DNA of 13,409 nucleotides from Desulfosporosinus sp. (GTDB taxonomy: Bacteria > Bacillota > Desulfitobacteriia > Desulfitobacteriales > Desulfitobacteriaceae), in assembly GCA_016278585.1 (NCBI GenBank), contig JADQBO010000496.1, forward strand, positions 1 through 13,409, written 5' to 3'. Under the pieces are notes generated by a model. The model made no database searches, had not been told where the DNA came from, and worked only from the letters and a program-made list of their open reading frames with translations. This document shows positions 1-5,833 of the stretch, piece by piece. The stretch's first letter is position 1; each line of letters starts with the position of its first letter. The translations under genes were made by a program, and so were the position numbers.

Positions 1-216
1 ACCCATAAGCATCTTCATAATTTTGTAGAATCTCCCGAGACACTACAGCCAGAACAAATCATTGGAACTATTATGCCTATCGAAGAAATGGAAAGGCAAA
101 TGATCCACCTGGCCTTAGAACGTTACGGTGACTCTGTAGAAGGAAAGAAGCAAGCTGCAAAGGCCTTAAGGATATCATTAGCAACCCTATATAATAAGTT
201 AAAGACAAGTCGCTAA
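1..216 (+). CDS. C-terminal end of a probable sigma-54-dependent transcriptional activator (partial, 5' end outside window)
   Basis: An open frame runs from base 1 to the TAA at 214-216 and gives the last 71 residues of a protein that starts outside the window. The part from about residue 28 (PIEEMERQMIHLALERY) to the end, with KKQAAKALRISLATLYNKLK, reads as a Fis-type helix-turn-helix: the first helix around MERQMIHLALERY, then AAKALRISLATLYNKLK as the DNA-binding pair. This domain normally closes bacterial enhancer-binding proteins, after the AAA+ domain that activates sigma-54 polymerase. The AAA+ part (GAFTGA loop) is not visible, so the class is inferred from the tail alone. Support comes from the context: a very good sigma-54 promoter lies 220 bp downstream, ahead of sdhC. 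The likely job is activation of sdhCAB and possibly other operons. The sensor input cannot be judged. Confidence 0.8.
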   Translation, partial: THKHLHNFVESPETLQPEQIIGTIMPIEEMERQMIHLALERYGDSVEGKKQAAKALRISLATLYNKLKTSR

Positions 217-260
217 GACAACAGCGAGAGCACAAATCTTTATAATTATTAGAATCGAAT

Positions 261-288
261 AGTTTATAAATTCTAGAAATTATAAACT
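261..288. promoter_or_regulatory. 28-bp near-perfect palindrome, candidate upstream activator site
   Basis: The arms AGTTTATAA (261-269) and TTATAAACT (280-288) flank a central TTCTAGAA (271-278). Only the pair 270/279 (A/A) breaks the symmetry. The centre lies about 160 bp upstream of the -24 element. It starts 45 bp after the stop of the activator gene and is not followed by a run of T, so it is not a convincing terminator. A binding site for the dimeric Fis-type activator encoded just upstream is the best guess. A weak AT-rich terminator hairpin is the alternative. Confidence 0.45.
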
Positions 289-345
289 TATTTATATCTT
301 AAGGATTCATAAATGAGACATATTAATAGCTCTATAAGCCATAGT

Positions 346-376
346 GTTTACTTAGATCCTTTAAAACCTAGTAAAC
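346..376. repeat. Inverted repeat upstream of the sigma-54 promoter
   Basis: GTTTACTTAG (346-355) and CTAGTAAAC (368-376) are complementary apart from one extra T in the left arm, with a 12-nt spacer. The centre lies about 75 bp upstream of the -24 box. It could be a second activator site or a chance AT-rich dyad. The following stretch 389-422 is rich in A and T tracts and could bend, as is common between enhancer and sigma-54 promoter. Confidence 0.3.
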
Positions 377-435
377 AAGGGGATGAAATTTTTTTAATAT
401 AAAAAATCAGAAAAAATTTTCTATTCAGTCTAATA

Positions 436-451
436 TGGCACAAAGATTGCT
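436..451 (+). promoter_or_regulatory. Sigma-54 (RpoN) -24/-12 promoter of sdhCAB
   Basis: TGGCACAAAGATTGCT matches the RpoN consensus TGGCAC-N5-TTGCW, with the invariant GG at 437-438 and GC at 449-450 at the correct 10-bp spacing. Transcription should start near 461-463, giving a leader of about 110 nt before sdhC. The presence of an activator with a Fis-type tail immediately upstream, and of dyads 60-175 bp further up, fits the usual layout of sigma-54 control. Confidence 0.85.
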
Positions 452-501
452 TAGTATGAGATGGAGGACCAAAACAAACGAAGGGAGACTAAAGACCGAA
501 G

Positions 502-567
502 ATGTTCAATTCTGCACAGAAAAAGTTCCTGAAGTATTCGTTAAATGAGTTGGGAGGAGAGGGTTGA
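502..567 (+). CDS. Possible 21-residue leader peptide ahead of sdhC
   Basis: ATG at 502 opens a 21-codon frame (MFNSAQKKFLKYSLNELGGE, then G and stop) inside the leader of sdhC. It ends 4 nt before the preferred sdhC start, and the sdhC ribosome binding site lies within its last codons. Its own ribosome binding site is weak: GGGAG at 483-487 is 14 nt away. Translation coupling is possible, but chance is equally likely. I do not recognise the peptide. Confidence 0.2.
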   Translation: MFNSAQKKFLKYSLNELGGEG

Positions 568-571
568 AAGT

Positions 572-1177
572 ATGAGTACGACACAAAAGTCTAATCACTT
601 TTTGATTCGAAGAGTTCATTCTTTATTAGGTCTGGTGCCCATCGGCTTTTTTTTAATCTTTCACTTGTTTCTTAATTTGACTGCCCTCGGGGGAGCAAAA
701 CAGTATGATTTTGTGATAAGTACTATGCAAAATTTCCCGGGAATTTTCATTGTAGAACTTGTAGTCATATTTATCCCCATAGCCTTACATGCAATTTATG
801 GAACGTGGGTGGTTTATACGGGTCAAAGCAATGTTTTGAGATATAAATATGCTCGGAACTGGTTCTATATTGTCCAACGAGTTTCTGGTCTATTTACAGT
901 AGTATTTGTTGTTGTCCACGTTTACCTGCTACGTTTTGGCGAAGCCAATTTTGCTGCATTATCACAGTTTTTAAGTCAACCTTTAGGATTGACTTTTTAT
1001 GTTTTGGGCGTGTTATTTGCAATTTTCCATTTTACTAACGGTTTATGGGCCTTTGCTATTACCTGGGGTTTCACTGTTGGACCCCATTCCCAGAAGGTTT
1101 GGTTATATACCTTAGGCGTTGCATTTATACTCCTGTCTGCGATCGGAATGTTAGATATAGTAGCCTTTATAAAATAA
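572..1177 (+). CDS. sdhC: Succinate dehydrogenase/fumarate reductase cytochrome b subunit (B. subtilis SdhC type)
   Basis: This is the membrane anchor of the SdhCAB complex, a single five-helix cytochrome that carries two b haems and passes electrons between SdhB and menaquinone. The hydrophobic helices lie at about residues 18-38, 58-82, 98-121, 138-163 and 176-199. Four histidines sit where the Bacillus protein has its axial haem ligands: H31, H73, H116 and H153. The length of 201 residues agrees with the Bacillus protein (about 202). I chose ATG 572 because GGAGGAGAGGG at 553-563 precedes it at good spacing. The in-frame ATG 545 would add nine residues (MSWEERVES) and has no ribosome binding site. 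There is no sdhD, as expected for this type. It is first in sdhCAB under the sigma-54 promoter. Whether it oxidises succinate or reduces fumarate cannot be told from sequence. Confidence 0.93.
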   Translation: MSTTQKSNHFLIRRVHSLLGLVPIGFFLIFHLFLNLTALGGAKQYDFVISTMQNFPGIFIVELVVIFIPIALHAIYGTWVVYTGQSNVLRYKYARNWFYIVQRVSGLFTVVFVVVHVYLLRFGEANFAALSQFLSQPLGLTFYVLGVLFAIFHFTNGLWAFAITWGFTVGPHSQKVWLYTLGVAFILLSAIGMLDIVAFIK

Positions 1178-1264
1178 TGAAACTTAATTCGGATAAGAGT
1201 CAATCAACTATATCACTTGTAGAGAATGAATGTATTTTACAAGAAAAAATTAGGGGGTCAGGGG

Positions 1265-3001
1265 ATGAGTAAAGTCATCGTAGTGGGAGGCGGCCTTGCA
1301 GGGCTAATGGCGACAATTAAGATGGCCGAAGCCGGAACTCACGTCGACTTATTTTCATTAGTACCAGTTAAACGGTCACACTCGGTTTGTGCTCAGGGAG
1401 GTATTAACGGAGCAGTTAATACCAAAGGGGAAGGAGATTCCACTTGGAATCACTTTGATGATTCTATTTATGGAGGGGACTTTCTAGCTAATCAACCACC
1501 CGTTAAAGCTATGTGTGATGAGGCGCCAGGGATTATCCATTTGATGGACCGGATGGGAGTTATGTTTAGTCGAACGCCTGAGGGGCTGCTTGATTTCCGA
1601 CGTTTTGGAGGAACAAAGTTTTGTAGAACAGCCTTTGCGGGGGCCACAACTGGTCAACAACTTCTCTACGCCCTCGATGAGCAAGTTCGCCGTTATGAGG
1701 TTGAAGGCTTGGTGCAAAAGTACGAACAGTGGGAACTGCTCTCTGTTGTCCTTGATGAAGGGACATGCCAAGGGATAGTCGCTCAAAATCTCCGAGATAT
1801 GAGTATTAAGTCATTTGCTGCTGACTCTGTGATCATTGCCACAGGAGGTCCGGGAGCCGTCTTTGGAAAAAGTACTAATTCAACCATTTGCACAGGAAGT
1901 GCAGTATCAGCGTTGTATCAACAAGGAGTGAAATATGCGAATGGTGAGTTCATCCAAATTCACCCTACGGCTATCCCGGGTGATGACAAGCTCAGGCTAA
2001 TGTCTGAATCAGCTCGTGGTGAAGGTGGACGTGTTTGGACTTATAAAGACGGAAAACCTTGGTATTTCCTGGAAGAGATGTTTCCTGCATACGGAAACCT
2101 GGTTCCACGGGATATTGCAACACGTGCAATTTACGAAGTGGTGTTCGACCAGGGTCTCGGCATTAATGGAGAAAACATGGTTTATCTAGATTTGTCACAC
2201 ATTAATCCCCACGTATTGCAGCTTAAACTGGGTGGAATCTTGGAAATTTATGAAAAGTTCGTAGGGGATGATCCGAAGAAAGTACCAATGAGGATTTTTC
2301 CAGCAGTTCACTATTCAATGGGTGGACTCTGGGTGGATTATGACCAAATGACGAATATCCCTGGACTTTTCGCAGCCGGAGAATGTGAATACCAGTATCA
2401 TGGGGCAAACCGTCTAGGGGCAAACTCGCTACTTTCTGCAATCTATGGAGGTATGGTAGCGGGTCCGAAAGTGTTGGAATATATCAAGAAACATAAAGGG
2501 CAGACCCCTAGTGGCAATGAACCAGTCTTTATAAACGAAACGAAACGCCAAGAGGAACAATGGGCTAATATACTCGCCATGAAAGGGACAGAAAACGCCT
2601 ATCTTCTGCACAAAGAACTTGGAGATATTATGACTTTGAATGTGACAGTTGTGCGTTATAACGATAAACTGGCAGAAACTGACTTGGTGATTCAGGATCT
2701 TATGAAACGCTGGCACAATATCGGAAGAAGTGACAACGTTGAATGGGGAACCCAAGAAGGGACCTTCATCCGTCAACTATGGAACATGCTTGAGCTGGCT
2801 AGAGTCGTTACATTAGGAGCCTTAAGTCGCAATGAGAGTAGGGGAGCCCATTATAAACCGGAGTACCCAGAACGAGATGATCAAAACTGGTTAAAGACAA
2901 CTATGGCTAATTGGACTATTGGAGGCCCGGAGTTAACCTATGAGCCAGTTGATGTATCGCTAATTCCACTACGTGCTCGTCGTTATGATATAGATAAATA
3001 G
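1265..3001 (+). CDS. sdhA: Succinate dehydrogenase/fumarate reductase flavoprotein subunit
   Basis: This is the catalytic subunit, interconverting succinate and fumarate on covalently bound FAD at the cytoplasmic face. The 578 residues begin with the dinucleotide-binding GGGLAG (8-13). H39 in RSHSVCAQGG is the expected site of covalent FAD linkage. The substrate pocket is intact: HPT at 233-235, SARGEGG at 249-255 with R251, the catalytic-type arginine R282 in VPRD, HYSMGG at 349-354, and HGANRL at 379-384 with R383. The C-terminal helical and capping part is complete. I chose ATG 1265 because AGGGGGT at 1252-1258 lies 6 nt upstream and the protein then begins MSKVIVVGGG. The in-frame ATG 1226 has no ribosome binding site and adds a Lys-rich tail atypical for the family. 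It lies 87 nt after sdhC and 13 nt before sdhB. The sequence resembles Bacillus SdhA more than enterobacterial FrdA. Confidence 0.95.
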   Translation: MSKVIVVGGGLAGLMATIKMAEAGTHVDLFSLVPVKRSHSVCAQGGINGAVNTKGEGDSTWNHFDDSIYGGDFLANQPPVKAMCDEAPGIIHLMDRMGVMFSRTPEGLLDFRRFGGTKFCRTAFAGATTGQQLLYALDEQVRRYEVEGLVQKYEQWELLSVVLDEGTCQGIVAQNLRDMSIKSFAADSVIIATGGPGAVFGKSTNSTICTGSAVSALYQQGVKYANGEFIQIHPTAIPGDDKLRLMSESARGEGGRVWTYKDGKPWYFLEEMFPAYGNLVPRDIATRAIYEVVFDQGLGINGENMVYLDLSHINPHVLQLKLGGILEIYEKFVGDDPKKVPMRIFPAVHYSMGGLWVDYDQMTNIPGLFAAGECEYQYHGANRLGANSLLSAIYGGMVAGPKVLEYIKKHKGQTPSGNEPVFINETKRQEEQWANILAMKGTENAYLLHKELGDIMTLNVTVVRYNDKLAETDLVIQDLMKRWHNIGRSDNVEWGTQEGTFIRQLWNMLELARVVTLGALSRNESRGAHYKPEYPERDDQNWLKTTMANWTIGGPELTYEPVDVSLIPLRARRYDIDK

Positions 3002-3014
3002 GAGGGGTTTAAAG

Positions 3015-3767
3015 ATGGCTGACAAGAGAACAATAGGGTTAAAAATTCGCCGCCAAGATGGTCCAAATAAACCCTTCCGTTGGGAAGAGTTTGAAATACC
3101 CTATCGTGAAAAATCAAATGTTATTTCTTGTTTGATGGAGATTCAAAAAAATCCTGTAACGGTTAATGGGCAGAAGACGACCCCAGTAGTTTGGGAATGT
3201 AACTGTCTGGAGGAAGTTTGTGGGGCGTGCACGATGAATATTAATGGACAGGGTAAACAGGCATGCTCTGCATTAGTAGACCAATTAAAACAACCAATTG
3301 TCCTTGAACCTTTATCGAAATTCCCCATCGTACGAGATCTTATGGTTGAACGACAAATCATGTTCGATCATCTAAAAACAGTACATGCTTGGATACCAAT
3401 CGATGGCACTTACAATCTAGGATCAGGACCTCGAATGGCGGAGGTAAAGCGACAGTGGGCTTATGAACTGTCAAAGTGTATGACCTGTGGTTGTTGTATG
3501 GAAGCCTGTCCACAAGTGAATGCCCGTTCCAAATTTATTGGTCCGTCTGCCATTTCTCAAGTTCGTCTCTTTAACGCCCATCCAACAGGAGAAATGAATA
3601 AACATGAACGGTTGGCACCTTTGCTCGACGAGGGAGGGATCGCAGACTGCGGTAATTCACAAAACTGTGTTCGAGCCTGTCCGAAGGAGATACCTTTAAC
3701 AACTAGTCTGGCAGACTTAAACCTTGAAACAAATAAATTTGCCCTTGATCGTTGGCTAAGAAAATAA
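3015..3767 (+). CDS. sdhB: Succinate dehydrogenase/fumarate reductase iron-sulfur subunit
   Basis: This subunit wires the SdhA flavin to the SdhC haems. The N-terminal plant-type ferredoxin domain has its [2Fe-2S] ligands in CNCLEEVCGAC (C64, C69, C72) plus C84. The C-terminal domain has CMTCGCCMEACP (C155, C158, C161, C165) and CGNSQNCVRACP (C212, C218, C222). By family rules C155/C158/C161/C222 bind [4Fe-4S] and C165/C212/C218 bind [3Fe-4S]. All ligands are present, and C160 is an extra Cys. The length of 250 residues is normal. The start at ATG 3015 follows GGAGGGG with a 7-nt gap, directly after the sdhA stop, so translation is probably coupled. It is the last gene of sdhCAB, and a weak hairpin overlaps its stop codon. 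Confidence 0.95.
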   Translation: MADKRTIGLKIRRQDGPNKPFRWEEFEIPYREKSNVISCLMEIQKNPVTVNGQKTTPVVWECNCLEEVCGACTMNINGQGKQACSALVDQLKQPIVLEPLSKFPIVRDLMVERQIMFDHLKTVHAWIPIDGTYNLGSGPRMAEVKRQWAYELSKCMTCGCCMEACPQVNARSKFIGPSAISQVRLFNAHPTGEMNKHERLAPLLDEGGIADCGNSQNCVRACPKEIPLTTSLADLNLETNKFALDRWLRK

Positions 3768-3783
3768 TATTGATATTATTTTT
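3763..3783 (+). terminator. Weak AT-rich hairpin with T tract at the end of sdhB
   Basis: AATAATAT (3763-3770) and ATATTATT (3773-3780) are perfectly complementary around TG and run into further T residues (3779-3783). The stem contains no GC pair and would be unstable unless the loop opens to 4-6 nt, so termination is likely to be partial at best. It overlaps the sdhB stop and the candidate promoter of the next gene. Confidence 0.3.
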
Positions 3784-3799
3784 GTAGCATGCATATTAT
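3770..3799 (+). promoter_or_regulatory. Candidate sigma-A promoter for the small Cys-rich gene
   Basis: TTGATA (3770-3775) and TATTAT (3794-3799) each match the vegetative -35 and -10 consensus at five of six positions, with an 18-nt spacer. The predicted start near 3806 leaves a leader of about 60 nt. This would allow the small gene to be expressed without the sigma-54 promoter of sdhCAB. AT-rich DNA gives such matches by chance quite often. Confidence 0.4.
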
Positions 3800-3868
3800 A
3801 GTGTTATAGTCGGTATATCAATGAATTATAAGATAACGGTAAGAATTAGAAAAAGGAGATTCGAGCTT

Positions 3869-4066
3869 ATGAAAACACTAAGAGAAGATGCCTTGGTTCA
3901 CCAGGACAATGGGCTTTCATTAGATGTTTGGACTAAAGTTTTAGACAGTGACGAAGAAAAAACTGCCCTTTGCCTGCCAAGTTTTTTCGGCCCATGTTGT
4001 ACCAATGGTTGTCAATACTGTCATCCAAACTGTCACGAACATTCTGATAGCTCGAATTACTTCTAG
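3869..4066 (+). CDS. Small Cys/His-rich protein of unknown function
   Basis: I do not recognise this 65-residue protein. The N-terminal half (1-34) is polar and probably helical. The C-terminal half holds six cysteines and three histidines in 24 residues: C35, then CC (43-44), C48, C51 followed by H52, C55, H56 and H58. Such packing suggests a metal site (zinc or iron) or a redox or metal-handling role. CQYCH at 48-52 fits the haem c motif, but there is no signal peptide, so haem attachment is unlikely. I chose ATG 3869 because AAGGAGAT (3853-3860) lies 8 nt upstream. The in-frame ATG 3821 would add 16 basic residues without a ribosome binding site. It lies about 100 nt after sdhB, with its own candidate promoter and a terminator after it. 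A modified-peptide precursor is a remote alternative; no maturase is nearby. Confidence 0.7.
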   Translation: MKTLREDALVHQDNGLSLDVWTKVLDSDEEKTALCLPSFFGPCCTNGCQYCHPNCHEHSDSSNYF

Positions 4067-4129
4067 ATAAAGATCCGAATCGTTAGGCTTATAGCTTACC
4101 TATTGATGATTTATTTATCAGGTCGATTT

Positions 4130-4157
4130 GGGACTGGTATAAATGCTAGTCCCTTTT
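4130..4157 (+). terminator. Intrinsic terminator after the small Cys-rich gene
   Basis: GGGACT (4130-4135) pairs with AGTCCC (4148-4153), possibly extended inward by weak pairs, around a 12-nt AT-rich centre. TTTT follows at 4154-4157. It lies 64 nt after the stop of the small gene and separates that unit from the palindrome and cvfB. Confidence 0.7.
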
Positions 4158-4166
4158 GAGACGATG

Positions 4167-4229
4167 TGTCAGGGGGACGGGGTTACTGACAACATTTAAA
4201 ATGTTGTCAGTAACCCCGTTCCCCTGACA
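4167..4229. repeat. 63-bp REP-like palindrome
   Basis: The two 31-nt arms (4167-4197 and 4199-4229) are complementary around a single A at 4198. The outer part reads TGTCAGGGGGACGGGG and is followed by TTACTGACAACATTT. The only departure is one G opposite T. GC-rich arms of this TGTCAGGGG type are, from memory, common as dispersed palindromes in related genomes and are often linked to REP-associated (Y1/IS200-like) transposases. No transposase is present here. It sits between two transcription units, so it could also act as a bidirectional terminator or mRNA stabiliser. Confidence 0.7.
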
Positions 4230-4244
4230 TACCCCCTGACATAC
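4221..4244. repeat. 12-bp tandem duplication at the edge of the palindrome
   Basis: CCCCTGACATAC occurs twice in direct succession at 4221-4232 and 4233-4244. The first copy forms the right end of the REP-like palindrome. A slippage or a partial duplication of the palindrome end explains it. Confidence 0.7.
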
Positions 4245-4256
4245 GTTTCGAGTTTT

Positions 4257-4304
4257 TTGCACCATGTGACCCTATTCGTTATAATGAATGGGAATACATG
4301 GTGC
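4257..4304 (+). promoter_or_regulatory. Candidate sigma-A promoter of cvfB lying within an inverted repeat
   Basis: A perfect -10 TATAAT (4280-4285) lies 17 nt after TTGCAC (4257-4262), a weak -35. The arms GCACCATGT (4259-4267) and ACATGGTGC (4296-4304) bracket this promoter, and CCCTATTC (4270-4277) with GAATGGG (4286-4292) extend the dyad inward. Transcription would start near 4292. A repressor binding the dyad would cover -35 and the start site. The T run lies 5' of the dyad, so it is not a terminator for the + strand. Confidence 0.5.
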
Positions 4305-4360
4305 GTCTTGGACAAGATGAAAAAGATTAGAAATGGAATTAGGAAAGGAAATTAAAGAAA

Positions 4361-5206
4361 ATGATTGAAATTGGAAAATATCATAATCTTAAAATTGCTA
4401 ACTTTACGTCCTTCGGTGCTTATTTAGATGCAGGCACGGGTAGTCGACACGACAATATCCTTTTGCCTGTTAAGCAATTACCGGAGGGTGCTAAAGAAGG
4501 AGATGAATTAGAAGTCTTTATCTACCGAGATTCTGAAGAACGCTTAATCGCTACTACGAGAAAACCACTGGCCCAATTGGGTGATTTAGCCTATTTAAAG
4601 GTTAATGCAAAGACGAAGATCGGTGCCTTTTTAGATTGGGGTTTAGAAAGAGGGTTATTTTTACCTTTCAAGGAACAAAAATATCCTATCGAGGTAGGAA
4701 AAAGTTATCTAGTCAAGGTTTATTTGGATAAAAGTCAGAGACTGAGTGCTACGACTGAGATTTATGAGTATCTCAGGTCAGATACGCCCTATCAGAAGAA
4801 TGACAAAGTAGTCGGTACGGTCTACTTTGTAAACCCTGAAATAGGAGCTTTTATAGCTGTTGATAATCAATACATGGGACTTATTCCAGTGAATGAGTAT
4901 TTTACTGAGCTAAGAGAAGGGACTACAGTAGAGGCTCGAGTTATCAGGGTGCGAGACGATGGCAAATTGGACCTATCCCCTAGGGAACTTTCTCATATCC
5001 AAATGGAAACTGACACTATGAAAATCCTTCAGGGAATTAAAGGCCATAATGGCTTTTTAGCACTGAATGATAAAAGTAACCCTATTGAAATCCAAAGCCG
5101 TCTTAATATGAGTAAAGCGGCTTTCAAAAGAGCTGTGGGCAAACTGTTAAAAGAGAATAAAGTGATCCAGATAGAAGGCGGTTTGAAGGAGACAACGATC
5201 ATTTAG
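4361..5206 (+). CDS. cvfB: S1-domain RNA-binding protein, CvfB/YitL family
   Basis: The 281-residue protein has the layout of CvfB: three S1-type OB folds (about residues 1-65, 70-132 and 145-212) and a C-terminal winged helix (about 220-281, with QSRLNMSKAAFKRAVGKLLK). Typical S1 strand motifs are SFGAYLDAG (17-25), TKIGAFLDWG and EIGAFIAVDN. The family binds RNA; in Staphylococcus aureus CvfB affects virulence factor expression, and the Bacillus homologue is YitL. The exact role here is unknown. ATG 4361 follows AGGAAAGGA (4341-4349). It appears to be transcribed from its own promoter at 4257-4285, and the following UPF0178 gene lies 60 nt downstream, probably on the same transcript. The length is normal and nothing is missing. 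Confidence 0.9.
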   Translation: MIEIGKYHNLKIANFTSFGAYLDAGTGSRHDNILLPVKQLPEGAKEGDELEVFIYRDSEERLIATTRKPLAQLGDLAYLKVNAKTKIGAFLDWGLERGLFLPFKEQKYPIEVGKSYLVKVYLDKSQRLSATTEIYEYLRSDTPYQKNDKVVGTVYFVNPEIGAFIAVDNQYMGLIPVNEYFTELREGTTVEARVIRVRDDGKLDLSPRELSHIQMETDTMKILQGIKGHNGFLALNDKSNPIEIQSRLNMSKAAFKRAVGKLLKENKVIQIEGGLKETTII

Positions 5207-5266
5207 AGACAATTCATAGATTACCTTTATAATGAACACGTACCCACAAGGGAGGTGGTATTGATT

Positions 5267-5713
5267 TTGAAAATTATTGTGGATGCTGACGCATGCCCAA
5301 AAACGGTACTGCAAATCTGTATAAAAGTAGCACATTATTACGCTCTTTCTGTTTGGACAGTAGCAAGCTTTAACCACAATATTGTTTCAGACCATCACGT
5401 TATCGTAGGAAACTCTTCCCAAGAAGCGGATATTCGAGTTATGAATCTTGCCCAAGGGGGGGATGTCGCAGTGACACAGGATTGGGGGTTAGCTGCAATG
5501 TTACTAGGGAAAGGAGTGCAGTGTTTAAATCCCTCCGGGCGAGAGTTTGACCCATCGACTATTGAGTTTTTGCTAGAGGAACGGGAGGCCAAAGCAAAAT
5601 TTCGTAGAAGTGGGGGGAGAACCAAAGGACCGAAAAAAAGAATACCAGATAATCATCGGCAATTTGAAGCCTGTCTCCTGGATATTCTAAAAAAAAGATT
5701 CGTTACCAATTAA
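5267..5713 (+). CDS. yaiI: UPF0178 / DUF188 family protein (YaiI/YqxD)
   Basis: This is a widespread conserved protein whose biochemical role is not established; the fold is related to PIN nuclease domains. The family signature MKIIVDADACP stands at the very start (D6, D8). Further conserved-looking parts are SQEADIRVMNLAQGGDVAVTQDWGLAAML (51-79), where D55, D66 and D72 could join D6 and D8 in a metal site, and a basic C-terminal region (GGRTKGPKKR, 116-125). I chose TTG 5267 because GGGAGGTGG (5250-5258) lies 8 nt upstream and homologues begin exactly at MKI-VDADACP. GTG 5255 lies inside the ribosome binding site and cannot be the start. The length of 148 residues is normal for the family. 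It follows cvfB by 60 nt. Confidence 0.9.
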   Translation: MKIIVDADACPKTVLQICIKVAHYYALSVWTVASFNHNIVSDHHVIVGNSSQEADIRVMNLAQGGDVAVTQDWGLAAMLLGKGVQCLNPSGREFDPSTIEFLLEEREAKAKFRRSGGRTKGPKKRIPDNHRQFEACLLDILKKRFVTN

Positions 5714-5734
5714 CATGAACTATAACAAAAAACA

Positions 5735-5750
5735 TGCAAAAGACTTTGCA
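5735..5750. promoter_or_regulatory. Small dyad upstream of htpG
   Basis: TGCAAA and TTTGCA are perfectly complementary around AGAC and are followed by CTTTT. It could be a weak terminator of the preceding unit or an operator next to the htpG promoter. It does not match CIRCE (the HrcA site of Gram-positive heat-shock genes). Confidence 0.3.
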
Positions 5751-5773
5751 CTTTTGGTAAAATTTAATTAAAC

Positions 5774-5779
5774 TATAAT
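5774..5779 (+). promoter_or_regulatory. -10 box of a probable htpG promoter
   Basis: A perfect TATAAT lies 55 nt before the htpG start. No good -35 stands at the normal distance: CTTTTG (5751-5756) gives a 17-nt spacer but matches poorly, and TTGCAC (5746-5751) is 22 nt away. This suggests an activated or weak promoter. Confidence 0.4.
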
Positions 5780-5833
5780 AGAGGCTCGATTTAACGGTGC
5801 CCACTACTTATTCAAAAACGATGGAGGTAAACA

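Noticed and set aside
545..571. Nine extra N-terminal residues of SdhC from ATG 545
   Set aside because: There is no ribosome binding site before 545, whereas ATG 572 has GGAGGAGAGGG at proper distance and matches the usual length.
1226..1264. Upstream ATG of sdhA
   Set aside because: It would place 13 residues (MNVFYKKKLGGQG) before the canonical start, has no ribosome binding site, and runs through the ribosome binding site of ATG 1265.
1484..1786. Open frames on the - strand inside sdhA
   Set aside because: They overlap the conserved flavoprotein sequence completely and show no family features.
4010..4027. CQYCH in the small Cys-rich protein as a haem c binding motif
   Set aside because: There is no signal peptide or membrane anchor, and haem c is attached outside the cytoplasm. 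The dense Cys/His pattern around it fits a metal site better.
5700..5833. CIRCE or other heat-shock operator upstream of htpG
   Set aside because: The only dyad found is TGCAAA/TTTGCA with a 4-nt spacer, which does not resemble TTAGCACTC-N9-GAGTGCTAA.
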